From assembly GCA_963575715.1 (NCBI GenBank), contig CAUYTW010000222.1:1-64000 (forward strand): 64,000 nt of DNA, given 5' to 3'. A program made the translations under genes and the position numbers. The DNA is from Gammaproteobacteria bacterium (GTDB taxonomy: Bacteria; Pseudomonadota; Gammaproteobacteria; CAIRSR01). This document shows positions 37,322-50,692 of this stretch, in pieces (the first letter of the stretch is position 1; each line of letters begins with the position of its first letter). Below the pieces are notes generated by a model that saw nothing but the letters and a program-made list of their open reading frames with translations, searched no databases and was not told where the DNA came from.

Positions 37322-37434
37322 TAGGAGTTACGCAGTTGAAAAATATAGGCTCAACATTTTGAAGCGGTTCAGATGAACATTGAGTGATTTTTATAGCGGA
37401 ATTAAACGGTTAAAGTTTAACAGCGTAACGCCTA
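37322..37434. mobile_element. MITE family A, diverged short copy 3
   Basis: It begins TTAGGAGTTACGCAGTTGAA and ends TTTAACAGCGTAACGCCTA. The interior is unlike the other copies and shorter. Its last three bases (37432-37434) form the stop codon of the convergent-reading trmB gene on the minus strand. Confidence 0.65.
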
Positions 37435-38127
37435 AAATTTTCGAATGAAGATGAGATCCCGTACTCCGTATCCCAGACCCAGGCCCCGACTTTCAAACCG
37501 GGTGAGGAGTCGCTCCGGCGGACGCGGACTAAAAACACCGACCCCCGCCGGATTGATCCAACCAGGTGCCGCCGACAGTACGGTCATCATTTGCAGCGCG
37601 TAGTCTTCCCAATCCGTTGCTAGGTGAAATTGCCCACCGATGGCGCATTTATTCCCCAGGAGCGTCACGAAATCGGGTTGAAGCAGCCGACGTTTATGGT
37701 GTCGTTGTTTGGGCCAGGGATCGGGAAAAAGGAGATAAATCCGTTGCAGGATTCCATCTGCAATACAACAACACAATACTTCGACAGCATCAGCCGCGAA
37801 TAATCGGACGTTATGAATCTCCGCTTCTTGTAAGCGCCCGAGTAGGCGGCCAATCCCCGGACGATGGACCTCAATCCCCAGAAAATTGACCTCAGGGTTA
37901 GCAGCCGCCAGGCTTACCAGGAACTCTCCGTTTCCAAAACCGATTTCTAGCCATATAGGTGCATCACGTCCAAATGCGGTGCTTAAATCCAGCATCCCAG
38001 TGTTTGCTTCCAGACCATAACAGCCCCAGAGAGTATCCAAATTTCGTTGTTGAGCATCGGTAATACGTCCCACGCGCCGCGTAAAACTGCGGACTGTGCG
38101 TGGGATCAAGGTGCGCGCCGTGTGCAT
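37432..38127 (-). CDS. trmB: tRNA (guanine-46-N7)-methyltransferase
   Basis: The protein has 231 residues. SAM-binding motif LEIGFGNGEFLVSLAAANP followed by GIEVHRPGIG, and the catalytic/substrate motif FPDPWPKQRHHKRRL are classic for TrmB. It methylates G46 in the tRNA variable loop. Its stop codon lies within the end of a MITE copy. The neighbouring gene nadK is divergent, with another MITE copy between. Confidence 0.95.
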   Translation of the reverse strand: MHTARTLIPRTVRSFTRRVGRITDAQQRNLDTLWGCYGLEANTGMLDLSTAFGRDAPIWLEIGFGNGEFLVSLAAANPEVNFLGIEVHRPGIGRLLGRLQEAEIHNVRLFAADAVEVLCCCIADGILQRIYLLFPDPWPKQRHHKRRLLQPDFVTLLGNKCAIGGQFHLATDWEDYALQMMTVLSAAPGWINPAGVGVFSPRPPERLLTRFESRGLGLGYGVRDLIFIRKF

Positions 38128-38208
38128 GACCGTTCCTCAAAGTGGAAAATAGGGATAAATGTACGCAAGTGCCTGGGCATGCTTAAAAAAATTAAAATTT
38201 ACTTAATT

Positions 38209-38390
38209 TAGAAGTTACGCAGTTGACAATTAAAAATTTCAGTCATTCTGCGCGCAGCGAAGCGGAGTCGCAGAATCCATCTATACTTATAGAGATTCTG
38301 CGATTACGGTCGCTAACGTGCCCTCCGCGCAGAATGACAGAAAAAACTCAATCTTGTATAGAGTTACAAATTCAACTGCGTAACTCCTTA
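38209..38390. mobile_element. MITE family A, copy 4
   Basis: It begins TAGAAGTTACGCAGTTGA and ends TTCAACTGCGTAACTCCTTA. Internal arms are TCATTCTGCGCGCAGCGAAG and CTCCGCGCAGAATGACAG. It lies in the divergent promoter region of trmB and nadK and creates a false N-terminal extension of the nadK frame. Confidence 0.85.
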
Positions 38391-38459
38391 AAGAATATGA
38401 ATTGCTTCAGTAGTAATCATTGTTTACCATTGGCTAATTACACCTGGATTGATCAAAAA

Positions 38460-39329
38460 ATGAAATTTTCCTTTCAAACAGTCGCGTTGATTGGCAAATA
38501 CGCAACGCCGACCATCACCGTACCGCTGCTGCGCCTTGCGGATTTTTTATCCGAGCAGGGGATAAACGTGGTAATCGACTCTCTTGCAGCCGAACATATT
38601 AAACATAATCCTTATCATACCGTCGCGCTCGATAAAATGAATGGTGTGGTTGACCTTGCCATCGTTCTTGGTGGAGATGGCACCATGCTGAATATCGCAA
38701 GAACCTTGGCTCCATTTGAGATTCCATTGGTAGGCGTGAATCAGGGTCGGCTAGGATTTCTTACCGACATTTCACTTGACAATATGGAATCCACTATCGC
38801 CGATATCATAAAAGGTAAATTTGTCATTGAACAGCGCATGTTGCTGTTCACACGTATTCTGCGCGATGGCGTTGAAGTATTCAACGCACTCGCTTTTAAT
38901 GATGTAGTGGTGCATCGCGGTAATATCAGTAACATGATTGAATTCGAAGTACGTATAAACGGCGAATATCTCTACAATCAACGTGCAGATGGGCTGATTG
39001 TGGCAACTCCAACCGGATCGACCGCTTACGCATTGGCTTCTGGTGGTCCTATTTTACATCCTGGTCTCAATTTGATTACATTAGTGCCCATATCTCCTCA
39101 GACCCTGAGCAATCGTCCTATCGTGTTAAAGAGCGAATCCGTATTAGAAATATTGATGCACCGCTCCTCCAATGTCCCAGTGCGTTTTGATAGCCACACG
39201 TATTTCGACCTGCGCCGTCATGACAAACTAGAAGTCATGCGTTACCCGTCTCCGATTTCCTTGCTCCATCCGCTGGGGCATAGTTATTATCATACCTTGC
39301 GCGAGAAACTGCACTGGAATAATGCCTGA
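38460..39329 (+). CDS. nadK: NAD kinase
   Basis: The protein has 289 residues, close to the 292 of E. coli. It phosphorylates NAD+ to NADP+. The GGDGT motif reads [15 protein letters not shown]; the substrate motifs are [11 protein letters not shown] and [17 protein letters not shown]. The open frame reaches back to 38223, but that part is translated MITE. The ATG at 38460 gives the normal N-terminus ([14 protein letters not shown]). The ATG at 38397 is an alternative without family support. Confidence 0.94.
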   Translation: MKFSFQTVALIGKYATPTITVPLLRLADFLSEQGINVVIDSLAAEHIKHNPYHTVALDKMNGVVDLAIVLGGDGTMLNIARTLAPFEIPLVGVNQGRLGFLTDISLDNMESTIADIIKGKFVIEQRMLLFTRILRDGVEVFNALAFNDVVVHRGNISNMIEFEVRINGEYLYNQRADGLIVATPTGSTAYALASGGPILHPGLNLITLVPISPQTLSNRPIVLKSESVLEILMHRSSNVPVRFDSHTYFDLRRHDKLEVMRYPSPISLLHPLGHSYYHTLREKLHWNNA

Positions 39330-39370
39330 ATCAAATAATTCATTATGCGAATTCGGAAAACAAAGTAAAT

Positions 39371-39409
39371 TACCTTATGGCTAAAGTCGTGAGTTTCACG
39401 GGGATACTG
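39371..39409 (+). mobile_element. HEARO/IscB-type right-end relic before hemL
   Basis: TACCTTATGGCTAAAGTCGT, GAGTTTCACGGGGATACTG, then ATGA (39410). It is more diverged than other copies, but keeps the order stem-loop, GTTTC, GGGGATACTG, ATGA. GGGGA gives a usable ribosome binding site for hemL. Confidence 0.55.
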
Positions 39410-40693
39410 ATGATTAAATCAAAAGAATTGTATGCTAGGGCGTGTTTGCTGATTCCGGGCGGAGTCAACTCTCCCGTGCGTGCCTTTCGTGGAGTGGGAG
39501 GTGAACCAATTTTTTTCCAGCGCGGCGAAGGGCCATTCATTTATGACGAGGATGGTCGGCGTTATATTGATTATGTAGCGTCGTGGGGTCCATTAATTGT
39601 AGGCCATGCCCATCCCGCTGTGATTCGAGCAGTTCAGGAGACTGCGACGCGAGGACTGGGTTTTGGCGCACCGACCATGTTGGAAATTACCATGGCCGAG
39701 CGCCTAACCAGCTTCATGCCATCGCTGGAGCGGATACGTATGGTCAACTCCGGGACAGAAGCAACCATGAGCGCCATCCGGCTCGCACGGGGGTATACCG
39801 GACGAGATAAAATCGTCAAATTCGAGGGCTGTTACCACGGCCATTCCGATGCGCTGCTAATTAAGGCGGGTTCAGGGGCGCTCACCCTAGGCGTGCCGAG
39901 TTCCGCAGGTGTTCCCGCAATCATCGCCGAGCACACCCTCACTTTGAACTACAACGATCTCGATCAGGTGCGCGAGGTTTTCGCACGGCTTGGCGACCAA
40001 ATTGCCTGCCTGATTGTTGAGCCAGTCGCAGGCAATATGAATTGCGTGCCACCTCGTCCGGGATTCCTGGAAGGATTACGTGAAGAATGTGACCGCCATG
40101 GTGTCGTGCTGATTTTTGACGAGGTGATGACCGGCTTTCGGGTTGGACTCGGAGGCGCGCAAGGCCGTTACGGCATTACACCTGACCTCACGACCCTGGG
40201 TAAGGTAATTGGGGGCGGATTACCTGTGGGTGCTTTTGGCGGACGACGCGCAATCATGGAGTACCTTGCACCACTTGGTTCGGTTTATCAGGCGGGAACG
40301 CTTTCAGGAAATCCAGTGGCAATGGCGGCGGGCCTTGCCACCCTGGAATTGGTGAGTCATCCGGGATTCTACGCAGACCTTGAAAATAAAACGCATCGCC
40401 TTACCTCGGGCCTGACGGCTGTTGCTCGTGCGCGGGGAATCCCTTTTACCACACAACAAACAGGCGGGATGTTTGGTTTATTTTTTACCGGAGAGGAATC
40501 CATTCATAATTATACGCAAGTGATGAACTGCGATGTATCACGTTTTCGTATGTTCTTTCATGCGATGTTGCAACGCGGAATATATCTCGCGCCCTCTGCT
40601 TTCGAGGCAGGTTTCGTTTCTAGTGCCCATACCGTAAATGAAATTGATGCCACCATCGCTGCGGCAGACGAGGTTTTTTTAGAATTTGCATAA
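39410..40693 (+). CDS. hemL: Glutamate-1-semialdehyde 2,1-aminomutase
   Basis: The protein has 427 residues (E. coli 426). It makes 5-aminolevulinate for heme and siroheme, which DsrAB and DsrJ need. PLP enzyme motifs are clear: N-terminal [37 protein letters not shown], and the PLP Lys in [18 protein letters not shown]. The open frame starts 33 bases earlier, but the ATG at 39410 gives the family N-terminus ([11 protein letters not shown]) and follows the element's GGGGA. Confidence 0.96.
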   Translation: MIKSKELYARACLLIPGGVNSPVRAFRGVGGEPIFFQRGEGPFIYDEDGRRYIDYVASWGPLIVGHAHPAVIRAVQETATRGLGFGAPTMLEITMAERLTSFMPSLERIRMVNSGTEATMSAIRLARGYTGRDKIVKFEGCYHGHSDALLIKAGSGALTLGVPSSAGVPAIIAEHTLTLNYNDLDQVREVFARLGDQIACLIVEPVAGNMNCVPPRPGFLEGLREECDRHGVVLIFDEVMTGFRVGLGGAQGRYGITPDLTTLGKVIGGGLPVGAFGGRRAIMEYLAPLGSVYQAGTLSGNPVAMAAGLATLELVSHPGFYADLENKTHRLTSGLTAVARARGIPFTTQQTGGMFGLFFTGEESIHNYTQVMNCDVSRFRMFFHAMLQRGIYLAPSAFEAGFVSSAHTVNEIDATIAAADEVFLEFA

Positions 40694-40742
40694 AAACCAA
40701 TAAATAAATTTTGACATTTCTAGATAGAGCTGCGTAGGATTT

Positions 40743-40779
40743 TTGATAACGCCACGAGAACCAGAATGTTGCGAGTGAA
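40743..40779 (+). repeat. Short repeat family E, copy 1
   Basis: TTGATAACGCCACGAGAACC followed by AGAATGTTGCGAGTGAA matches 51879-51915 at 31 of 37 positions. It lies just after hemL. No coding or structural role is evident. The 630-base gap 40694-41327 otherwise contains MITE copy 5 and no credible gene. Confidence 0.5.
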
Positions 40780-40842
40780 TTTTCTCGGCTTTTGCTTCGA
40801 TTGGCGGCATGATGCAACAAAGTATGTTGTATTCAAATTATG

Positions 40843-41012
40843 TAGGAGTTACGCAGTTGAAAAATACGAAGTCATTCTGCGCGAAGCGAAGCGGAGTCAA
40901 AGAATTCATTTACATAGATTCTGCGACTCCGGTCGCTAACGCGACCTCCGCGCAGAATGACAGAAAAAACTCAATCCTGTATAGAGTTATAAATTCAACT
41001 ACGTAACTCCTA
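40843..41012. mobile_element. MITE family A, copy 5
   Basis: It begins TAGGAGTTACGCAGTTGAA and ends TTCAACTACGTAACTCCTA. Internal arms: GTCATTCTGCGCGAAGCG and CCTCCGCGCAGAATGACAG. TA at both ends. Confidence 0.85.
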
Positions 41013-41327
41013 TTATGTTGAATTCTTTCCGCCTGCCTTCTGATTTTTCTTCTGGCGCGTCGCAATTTCCTCCAGCAGTGGGAACTTTTTACACTGATTC
41101 CCAGGCTGGTTATTTTCGCCTCTGCATTGTTCCGGTCTTGTGCGACACTATGTGATTCACTGCTAACTATTTGAGGCAATTCATTCCATGGCTAAGGCCA
41201 GCAGCTCTCTTGCAATTTTTTGTCAAACCAGGATTGCGAAAATCACAGAAAAAAACGATCAAAAACTCTTTTTTCCATGCGACAGCGCATTGGGCCTCGC
41301 ACGGAAAGCATTGACGCGAGGCGCTAA

Positions 41328-43409
41328 ATGGAAGATGCAACCATCGTCATCTCCCAGGTCAAATTACGGCGTATAGAGGAACGCGCCCGCAAGTTAGCCC
41401 TGGAAAAATCCTTCCTCCAGTTGGCCATTCACATGATGAATCAGCTCAGTACCGCGCCCGGGCTGGAAAACACGCTGGGTACGGTACTCCACGTCGTCAC
41501 TGAAAATATCGGTGGCCGGGCCGCGACGATTACCTATTGGATTGGATCGGAAATTCATGTGATGGATATATACGGCACTCATAGAAAAATTGAGTGCATT
41601 GACGACACCTTGGTACTTAACGTCATCGCAGCCCACCAGCCAATTGAAGAAGAGCAAGACTTTCGTGAAACCTTCATGACTTCGCCCGGCTTTAATAAGG
41701 CATGGAGTTGGGGCTACCCGTTGTTGGTTGGCACTGAATTAATCGGAGTGTTCAAGATCGACGGGCTTCATGTCTCGGCGCGTGATTTCAGCACTATCCT
41801 GCCAACTTTTTTTCACTATGCGGCGCTGATCGTCAAGAACGAAATTTCCGGTCAGAGTCGTCTCCAGCAAGCCTACGAACACCTTCGCAAAAGCAACGAG
41901 GCGCTGCTTCAGGAAATCACTGAACGTGAGCGCGCCGAGGCAGCGCTGCGGCTTTCCAACCAGCAGCTCGCCACTGCGCGCGATGCTGCCGATACCGCCA
42001 ATCGTGCTAAAAGCGCGTTCCTTGCTAACATGAGCCACGAAATCCGCACACCGTTAAATGCTATCTTGGGTTTTGCCCAGGTCATGCAACGAAGTTTGGC
42101 GCTCGACACCAACGACCGCGAAAATCTTGCGATCATTCAGCGTAGTGGTCGCAGCCTTCTGGGTTTAATCAACAATGTCTTGGAGATGTCAAAAATTGAG
42201 GCCGGACGCCTCCAGATTAGCGTGCGATCCTTCGATCTTCACGCTTTGCTTGAGGATCTTCGTTTGATGTTTCGGTTACCCGCGACGAGCAAGGGCTTGC
42301 GGTTGGAAATTACCCTCGCCGACGGCTTGCCGCAGTACGTAATCGGCGACGATGGCAGGGTCCGCCAGATTTTGGTCAATCTCCTCGGTAACGCCATCAA
42401 ATTCACCGACCGTGGAGTGGTGGCGCTGCGTGCCAGGGCATTGCCCGAAGTGAAGAATTGGCGTCTTGAAATCGAGGTCGAGGATACCGGCCCAGGTCTC
42501 GCGGCGAGTGAGATGGCCCGGCTTTTTCAATCCTTCGAGCAGACTGCGATTGGCATTGAAAAAGGTGGCACTGGACTCGGCCTCGTGATTAGTCGTCAGT
42601 ATGCCCGAGCCATGGGCGGCGATATTGTGGTGTCAAGCCAGATCGGCACTGGCAGCGTGTTTCGACTCACGCTTCCAGCAGGGGTTGGCGATCCATCTGC
42701 CGTTGCCGTCGTTCCCCGGCGAGTGACCGGCCTACGAGCAGGGCAGGAAACCCGACGGATTTTGATAGTCGATGATCAGGCTGATAATCGCCTGTTCCTG
42801 CGTCGTCTACTTGAACCACTCGGCTTTGACATTCATGAAGCAGTAGATGGAGCCGCCGCGCTAACTGCTTGGACGGATTCGCGTCCGCATTTGATTTTGA
42901 TGGATCTCCTCATGCCGGTCATGAATGGACATGAAGCGATTCGGCGCATTAGAGAACAACCCGATGGCCATAATTGTCGAATCGTCGTACTCAGCGCCAC
43001 GGTTTTTGATGAGGACCATGATGCCATCTTAGCGAGCGGTGTTGATGGCTATCTGCGCAAGCCCATCACCGACGATGAGCTATTAGCGGTCATTGGACAG
43101 CAACTCGGCATGATTTATGAATACGCGACAGCAGAATCTACAGTGCCTCAATCGCTCGTGCCCTGTCTCCCCGACGAGGCGGCAGTAGCGCGAATTCCAC
43201 CAGTGACGCAAGATGCGATGCGTCACGCCATCGCGCGCGTCAACGATCTCGAAATGCGTAATTTGATCGAACAACTACCCCCAGACCAGGCAATGACCGC
43301 TGAAGCACTACGTCATTTGCTCGATAGTTTCGATTGGGACACACTTGAGACTTTACTAAAACAGTTCAATGTTTGTTTCAATCCACATCCGACCTCATCT
43401 GCCGAATGA
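41328..43409 (+). CDS. Hybrid sensor histidine kinase (GAF-HisKA-HATPase-REC), C-terminus truncated in a repeat
   Basis: The protein has 693 residues, soluble. A GAF-like sensor covers about 30-175 and a coiled-coil 180-230. HisKA has the phospho-His 237 in FLANMSHEIRTPLNAILGF; the ATPase has N, G1 and G2 boxes (NLLGNAIKFTDRG, DTGPGL, GTGLGLVIS); the receiver has Asp526 in LILMDLLMPVMNG. A helical tail of about 75 residues follows. The last 11 residues (FNPHPTSSAE and before) are encoded by family B repeat 4, so the original C-terminus has been lost, possibly an Hpt or other output part. GAGG lies six bases before the ATG. Confidence 0.88.
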   Translation: MEDATIVISQVKLRRIEERARKLALEKSFLQLAIHMMNQLSTAPGLENTLGTVLHVVTENIGGRAATITYWIGSEIHVMDIYGTHRKIECIDDTLVLNVIAAHQPIEEEQDFRETFMTSPGFNKAWSWGYPLLVGTELIGVFKIDGLHVSARDFSTILPTFFHYAALIVKNEISGQSRLQQAYEHLRKSNEALLQEITERERAEAALRLSNQQLATARDAADTANRAKSAFLANMSHEIRTPLNAILGFAQVMQRSLALDTNDRENLAIIQRSGRSLLGLINNVLEMSKIEAGRLQISVRSFDLHALLEDLRLMFRLPATSKGLRLEITLADGLPQYVIGDDGRVRQILVNLLGNAIKFTDRGVVALRARALPEVKNWRLEIEVEDTGPGLAASEMARLFQSFEQTAIGIEKGGTGLGLVISRQYARAMGGDIVVSSQIGTGSVFRLTLPAGVGDPSAVAVVPRRVTGLRAGQETRRILIVDDQADNRLFLRRLLEPLGFDIHEAVDGAAALTAWTDSRPHLILMDLLMPVMNGHEAIRRIREQPDGHNCRIVVLSATVFDEDHDAILASGVDGYLRKPITDDELLAVIGQQLGMIYEYATAESTVPQSLVPCLPDEAAVARIPPVTQDAMRHAIARVNDLEMRNLIEQLPPDQAMTAEALRHLLDSFDWDTLETLLKQFNVCFNPHPTSSAE

Positions 43410-43434
43410 CAAAGCCATCGACAGATTGAGGTCG
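43375..43434 (+). mobile_element. Family B element, 5'-part only (copy 4)
   Basis: GTTTCAATCCACATCCGACC and the hairpin CTCATCTG...CAGATTGAGGTCG are present, then AATGAAAG; all the downstream hairpins are missing. It overlaps the 3' end of the hybrid kinase gene and supplies its stop codon. Confidence 0.65.
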
Positions 43435-43476
43435 AATGAAAGCTAAACCCGGATTATCGTGACCGAGATTGTTAAA

Positions 43477-43989
43477 TTACGCAATTGCTCCAGAATTTTC
43501 CGTGGACGGGCGAAATTTGTTATTTACAACAAGCTTGAGACCTCCCCCACGATTCTCGTCCGGCCAAGTCTGTATATAGCGTTTCAAAAGTCGGTTCTCG
43601 AATTGATAGGCATTAATTGAGGCCCGCATTACGTCTCCCATGGATACTATCCCGCATAGCTTACCTTCCTCAATGACTAATAAATAACGAATTTGGTGAC
43701 GATTCATCACATGCAGGGCGTGTTCAGTACTATCATCGGGGATGCAGGTAATTACATTATTCGACATTAGATCTATCACTTGATAATCAACGGTAACATT
43801 ACCCTTTTGATTAAGTGAGGAAAGGATGTCACGCTTAGTCAGGATACCTTTTATTTGATTTTCTTCCATCACTACCACTGCACCCACATCGTGTTTGGCC
43901 ATTATCATCACGGCATCACGTACTTGTTGTCGAGAGTCTACAGAGTGAACCTCATTTCCTTTTTCCATAAGTATGTCATTAATATACAT
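43477..43989 (-). CDS. Tandem CBS-domain protein
   Basis: The protein has 170 residues with two CBS domains (MAKHDVGAVVVMEENQIKGI near residue 35 and MNRHQIRYLLVIEEGKLCGI near 95) and a basic C-terminal tail. CBS pairs bind adenine nucleotides and regulate partners; no catalytic domain is present. The frame extends 13 codons further, but the ATG at 43989 has GGAG nine bases upstream and starts MYINDILMEKG, the usual beginning of such proteins. It is convergent with the hybrid kinase gene. Confidence 0.85.
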   Translation of the reverse strand: MYINDILMEKGNEVHSVDSRQQVRDAVMIMAKHDVGAVVVMEENQIKGILTKRDILSSLNQKGNVTVDYQVIDLMSNNVITCIPDDSTEHALHVMNRHQIRYLLVIEEGKLCGIVSMGDVMRASINAYQFENRLLKRYIQTWPDENRGGGLKLVVNNKFRPSTENSGAIA

Positions 43990-44106
43990 AATATTTTCTC
44001 CACATTTACACATGAGTGAGCAAATCATGAATTTAGTTTTGTGTTAAACAGTATAGTAATTTAGTCAATTTTGCAGGAATATTTCATTGATGTCTACAAT
44101 ATTAAT

Positions 44107-44313
44107 TTATAGGGTATGTTTTTTTATGGTATAAAAAATAGATGGAATAAAATCAGAGCTAAACTTTAGTATTATATAACCCTTGGGTGGCAGGACGAAA
44201 CGATCTGTCATAAGATTCAAGATATTGAACCAAAACTGCGTTGCAACATGGGTGAAAAGAGCGAGAGCCGAAAGGTTCTCTGCCTGAACTTTAACCGTAA
44301 TCGTTTTTTGCAT
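44107..44313 (-). CDS. Doubtful small ORF (68 aa)
   Basis: A 68-codon frame begins MQKTITVKVQAENLSAL and ends in a lysine-rich tail. No family recognised and no good ribosome binding site. It may be a fragment of a longer gene or chance. Downstream (44314-44391) lies a weak half-copy of the MITE end (GTTACTTAAGGGA and AGTAACTCCCTTTAA). Confidence 0.25.
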   Translation of the reverse strand: MQKTITVKVQAENLSALALFTHVATQFWFNILNLMTDRFVLPPKGYIILKFSSDFIPSIFYTIKKHTL

Positions 44314-44391
44314 CAGAAAGTTACTTAAGGGATTTTTTATAACCGATTGAAAAGGTTGAATCTATTTTTTACTGAGTAACTCCCTTTAAAT

Positions 44392-44603
44392 TAGGAGTTA
44401 CTCGGTTGAAAATTGAAATTTTAAGTCATTCTGCGCGCAGCGAAGCGGAGTCGCAGAATCCATCTCCTATAGAAATTCTGAGATTCTGAGTTCTGCGACT
44501 GCACGCAGAATGGCACGGGCGCTAACGTGCCCTCCGCGCAGAATGACAGAAAATAAAAAACTCAATCCTTTATAGAGTTACAAATTCAACTGCGTAACTC
44601 CTA
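44392..44603. mobile_element. MITE family A, copy 6 (longest)
   Basis: It begins TTAGGAGTTACTCGGTTGAA and ends TTCAACTGCGTAACTCCTA, 212 bases. The middle shows a partial internal duplication (AGATTCTGAGATTCTGAG, then two GCAGAATG segments), which explains its length. Confidence 0.85.
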
Positions 44604-44639
44604 TCAAAATCAAAAACACAGGAGGACGGCGCTTCTGCA

Positions 44640-44676
44640 CCATGGCTAACGCCAAGGGTTTCTGCGCCGAATTTGA
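44640..44676 (+). mobile_element. Possible element right end before gmhA
   Basis: CATGGCTAACGCCAAGGGTT, TCTGCGCCGAATTTGA, then ATGA (44677). Hairpin GGCtaacGCC, then GGTTTCT, then ATGA copies the pattern of the other right ends, with a GCGCCGAATTTG end that mixes features of the C- and B-type ends. The similarity is weaker than for other copies. Confidence 0.4.
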
Positions 44677-45267
44677 ATGAACAATTTACCGAACTTTTTT
44701 CAAAAAGAGATTAGCAAAACCATCGACGTTTTTATTACGCTTCGGGAAAACGTTGAACTCATCGAAAAAATTCGTGCCATCACGAAGCAGGTTTGCTCCG
44801 CGCTCCACAATGGGAACAAAATATTGCTGGCAGGTAATGGCGGCAGCGCAGCGGATGCCCAGCACATTGCGGGAGAATTGGTGAATCGTTTCAATTACGA
44901 TCGGCCAGGTTTGCGTGCCTTCGCCTTAACTGTCGACACATCGGTGCTTACCGCGATTGGCAATGATTATGGATATGAAAAAATTTTTGTCAGACAACTT
45001 CGTGCGGTTGGTGTGAAAGGCGATATATTTTGGGCATACTCAACTTCTGGACGTTCCCCAAACATTCTCTTGGCAATGGAGGCGGCACGAGAGCTTGGGT
45101 TGTTCGTGATTGGCTTTACCGGATTACATGGATGGGAAAGGTCCGGGTTATGCGATATTTCAATTGAAATTCCTTCTACTGAAACGCCGAAGATCCAGGA
45201 AGGGCATTTGCTCCTGGGCCATATCATTTGCGGATTGGTTGAAGCCATGATGTTTCCTCGGACTTAA
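44677..45267 (+). CDS. gmhA: Phosphoheptose isomerase (sedoheptulose-7-phosphate isomerase)
   Basis: The protein has 196 residues, SIS fold. It starts heptose synthesis for lipopolysaccharide core. Motifs LLAGNGGSAADAQHIAGELV, TAIGNDYGYEKIFVRQL and STSGRSPNILLAMEAA are those of GmhA. DUF3300 gene follows after 30 bases. Confidence 0.92.
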   Translation: MNNLPNFFQKEISKTIDVFITLRENVELIEKIRAITKQVCSALHNGNKILLAGNGGSAADAQHIAGELVNRFNYDRPGLRAFALTVDTSVLTAIGNDYGYEKIFVRQLRAVGVKGDIFWAYSTSGRSPNILLAMEAARELGLFVIGFTGLHGWERSGLCDISIEIPSTETPKIQEGHLLLGHIICGLVEAMMFPRT

Positions 45268-45297
45268 ACATCCATCCAATTTGGCGAGTATCGGTTC

Positions 45298-46677
45298 ATG
45301 AGAAGTCTCCGAACAATTTGGTTTCCCGTTCTGATCGGGATTGTCTTTCTAACTGAGGGCTGCGCTGCCACCATCGGGCAGGAAAATGGGCGTTTTTCGA
45401 CTGAACATATCGAACAACTAGTTGCTCCCATCGCTCTTTATCCCGATGCATTGCTGGCTCAAGTATTGATAGCGGCAACCTATCCGCTTGAGGTTATTCA
45501 GGTAGCGCGCTGGGCACGACAGCACCCGGATTTGTCGGAAAAAAAACGGCAAGCTGCCTTAGCGGAAGAGCCGTGGGATCCCAGTGTAAAATCATTGACC
45601 GCTTTTCCAGGTGTACTTGAACGCATGGAAGCAGAATTAACCTGGATGGAAAATTTGGGCAATGCCTTTCTTGGTCAACAGGATGAAGTCATGGATGCTG
45701 TCCAGCGTCTACGAACCCGTGCGCAGGCCGCAGGTTACCTGGAAAATACTCCTCAGCAAAAAATCGTGACGAGAGATAGGGTGATTTTTATCGAGCCAGC
45801 CCAGCCAGAGGTGATTTACGTACCAACTTATAATCCTACTTTGGTTTTCGGTGATTGGCGTTACCAAACGATTTACTATCCCAATTTTCAAATTGCCGCC
45901 TATCCACAATCAAGAAATAATTCAAATGCCGGATTGATTACATTCGGGGTCGGGATGTTGGTTGGCGGTATTCTTTTTAGTCAGTTTGACTGGCATCATC
46001 GTTATGTTACGGTTAATCATCAACGGCATTATTTTGACCACCGGGATCAATACTATTTTCCACACAATGAAAGCAATGCTCCCATTCAATGGCAGCATGA
46101 TCCCTTTCATCGGCACAATGTCCGTTATCATACTCCTATATTAGAGCGTTATTATTCCCAAGAGCATAATCAGCCTGATTTTTCTTCCGCAGGGTTCAAG
46201 GAAAGATACACCCGCCGCCATCCTGCGGTTCCCAATCTAAACCGAGAAGAAAGAAATAATCATGGACGGCGCTCGTTGTTGCAGCACTTTGATCACCCTG
46301 CAACGGAAAATTCATCATCGATCACGACTGTAGATATAAAGCCAGATCGTGATGGAAGGAGCATTTTCCGGCGCAAGATTTCTCGCCCCGTGAGGGATTC
46401 AGGTTCAATTCAAGAAAATAATGCAATCTTGCCCGAGCGTCTCGAATCAAGGCGTTTTGGACGCCCGATGATAGGGAATTCATCAAATCCGGGTCGTAAT
46501 AATGAAAATTTCTTGCGTTATCAACCAGCGACCTCTGGTTTTAACATACCCGAATCACGTCATTCTACAACTGAAAAAGTGAAACCACGGCCTTCCCTCG
46601 AATCATCACGATCCTTTTCTCGTTCGCGCTTCGGGAGAAAAAATCATGATGCAGGTAATTTTTCGATTGGTGAATGA
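45298..46677 (+). CDS. DUF3300 lipoprotein
   Basis: The protein has 459 residues. A lipoprotein-type signal is seen (LIGIVFLTEGC). Residues about 35-185 form the DUF3300 domain (IALYPDALLAQVLIAATYPL, then PEVIYVPTYNP). A membrane-like glycine stretch (GVGMLVGGILFSQF) lies near residue 220. The remaining half is low-complexity, rich in His, Arg, Asn and Ser. Function of the family is unknown; it is envelope-associated. Confidence 0.85.
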   Translation: MRSLRTIWFPVLIGIVFLTEGCAATIGQENGRFSTEHIEQLVAPIALYPDALLAQVLIAATYPLEVIQVARWARQHPDLSEKKRQAALAEEPWDPSVKSLTAFPGVLERMEAELTWMENLGNAFLGQQDEVMDAVQRLRTRAQAAGYLENTPQQKIVTRDRVIFIEPAQPEVIYVPTYNPTLVFGDWRYQTIYYPNFQIAAYPQSRNNSNAGLITFGVGMLVGGILFSQFDWHHRYVTVNHQRHYFDHRDQYYFPHNESNAPIQWQHDPFHRHNVRYHTPILERYYSQEHNQPDFSSAGFKERYTRRHPAVPNLNREERNNHGRRSLLQHFDHPATENSSSITTVDIKPDRDGRSIFRRKISRPVRDSGSIQENNAILPERLESRRFGRPMIGNSSNPGRNNENFLRYQPATSGFNIPESRHSTTEKVKPRPSLESSRSFSRSRFGRKNHDAGNFSIGE

Positions 46678-46717
46678 CGGCTCAATATGCCGAGTTTATA
46701 AAGGAAAATAAAAACGA

Positions 46718-50432
<3,715 letters not shown>

Positions 50433-50461
50433 ATGATTAATGCAAATGTCAGAGGCAATTT

Positions 50462-50686
50462 ATGTCAACCGAACGATTCATCGCGCGTAATGTAAAATGC
50501 AATGGTTGTGTCACCACGATCCAAAAAAATTTACTTGCTCTACAAGGTGTGGAATCCGTGGAAGTAACACTGCCAAAAAAAGAATCAGGTGGCGGAAATA
50601 GTACCATTGAGGTAAATGGTACCGAATTATCGCGGAAAATAATTAGCGCCCGCCTAGCGGAACTTAACTATCCGGTGGTTGAATAA
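50462..50686 (+). CDS. Small heavy-metal-associated (HMA) domain protein
   Basis: The protein has 74 residues, a single ferredoxin-like HMA fold. The metal site is CNGC in RNVKCNGCVTTIQKNLL. It resembles CopZ-type copper chaperones, though an insert (KKESGGGNST) lies in the middle. No copper ATPase is near. It sits between dapB and kdsD, six bases before the latter. Confidence 0.8.
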   Translation: MSTERFIARNVKCNGCVTTIQKNLLALQGVESVEVTLPKKESGGGNSTIEVNGTELSRKIISARLAELNYPVVE

Positions 50687-50692
50687 ATTATT

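Noticed and set aside
38223-38459. N-terminal extension of NadK
   Set aside because: It is translated MITE sequence; the family start is at 38460.
41188-41376. A 62-codon ORF before the hybrid kinase
   Set aside because: It overlaps the kinase start in another frame and has no protein-like features.
43373-43476. Terminator after the hybrid kinase
   Set aside because: The hairpin belongs to family B and lacks a T-tract.
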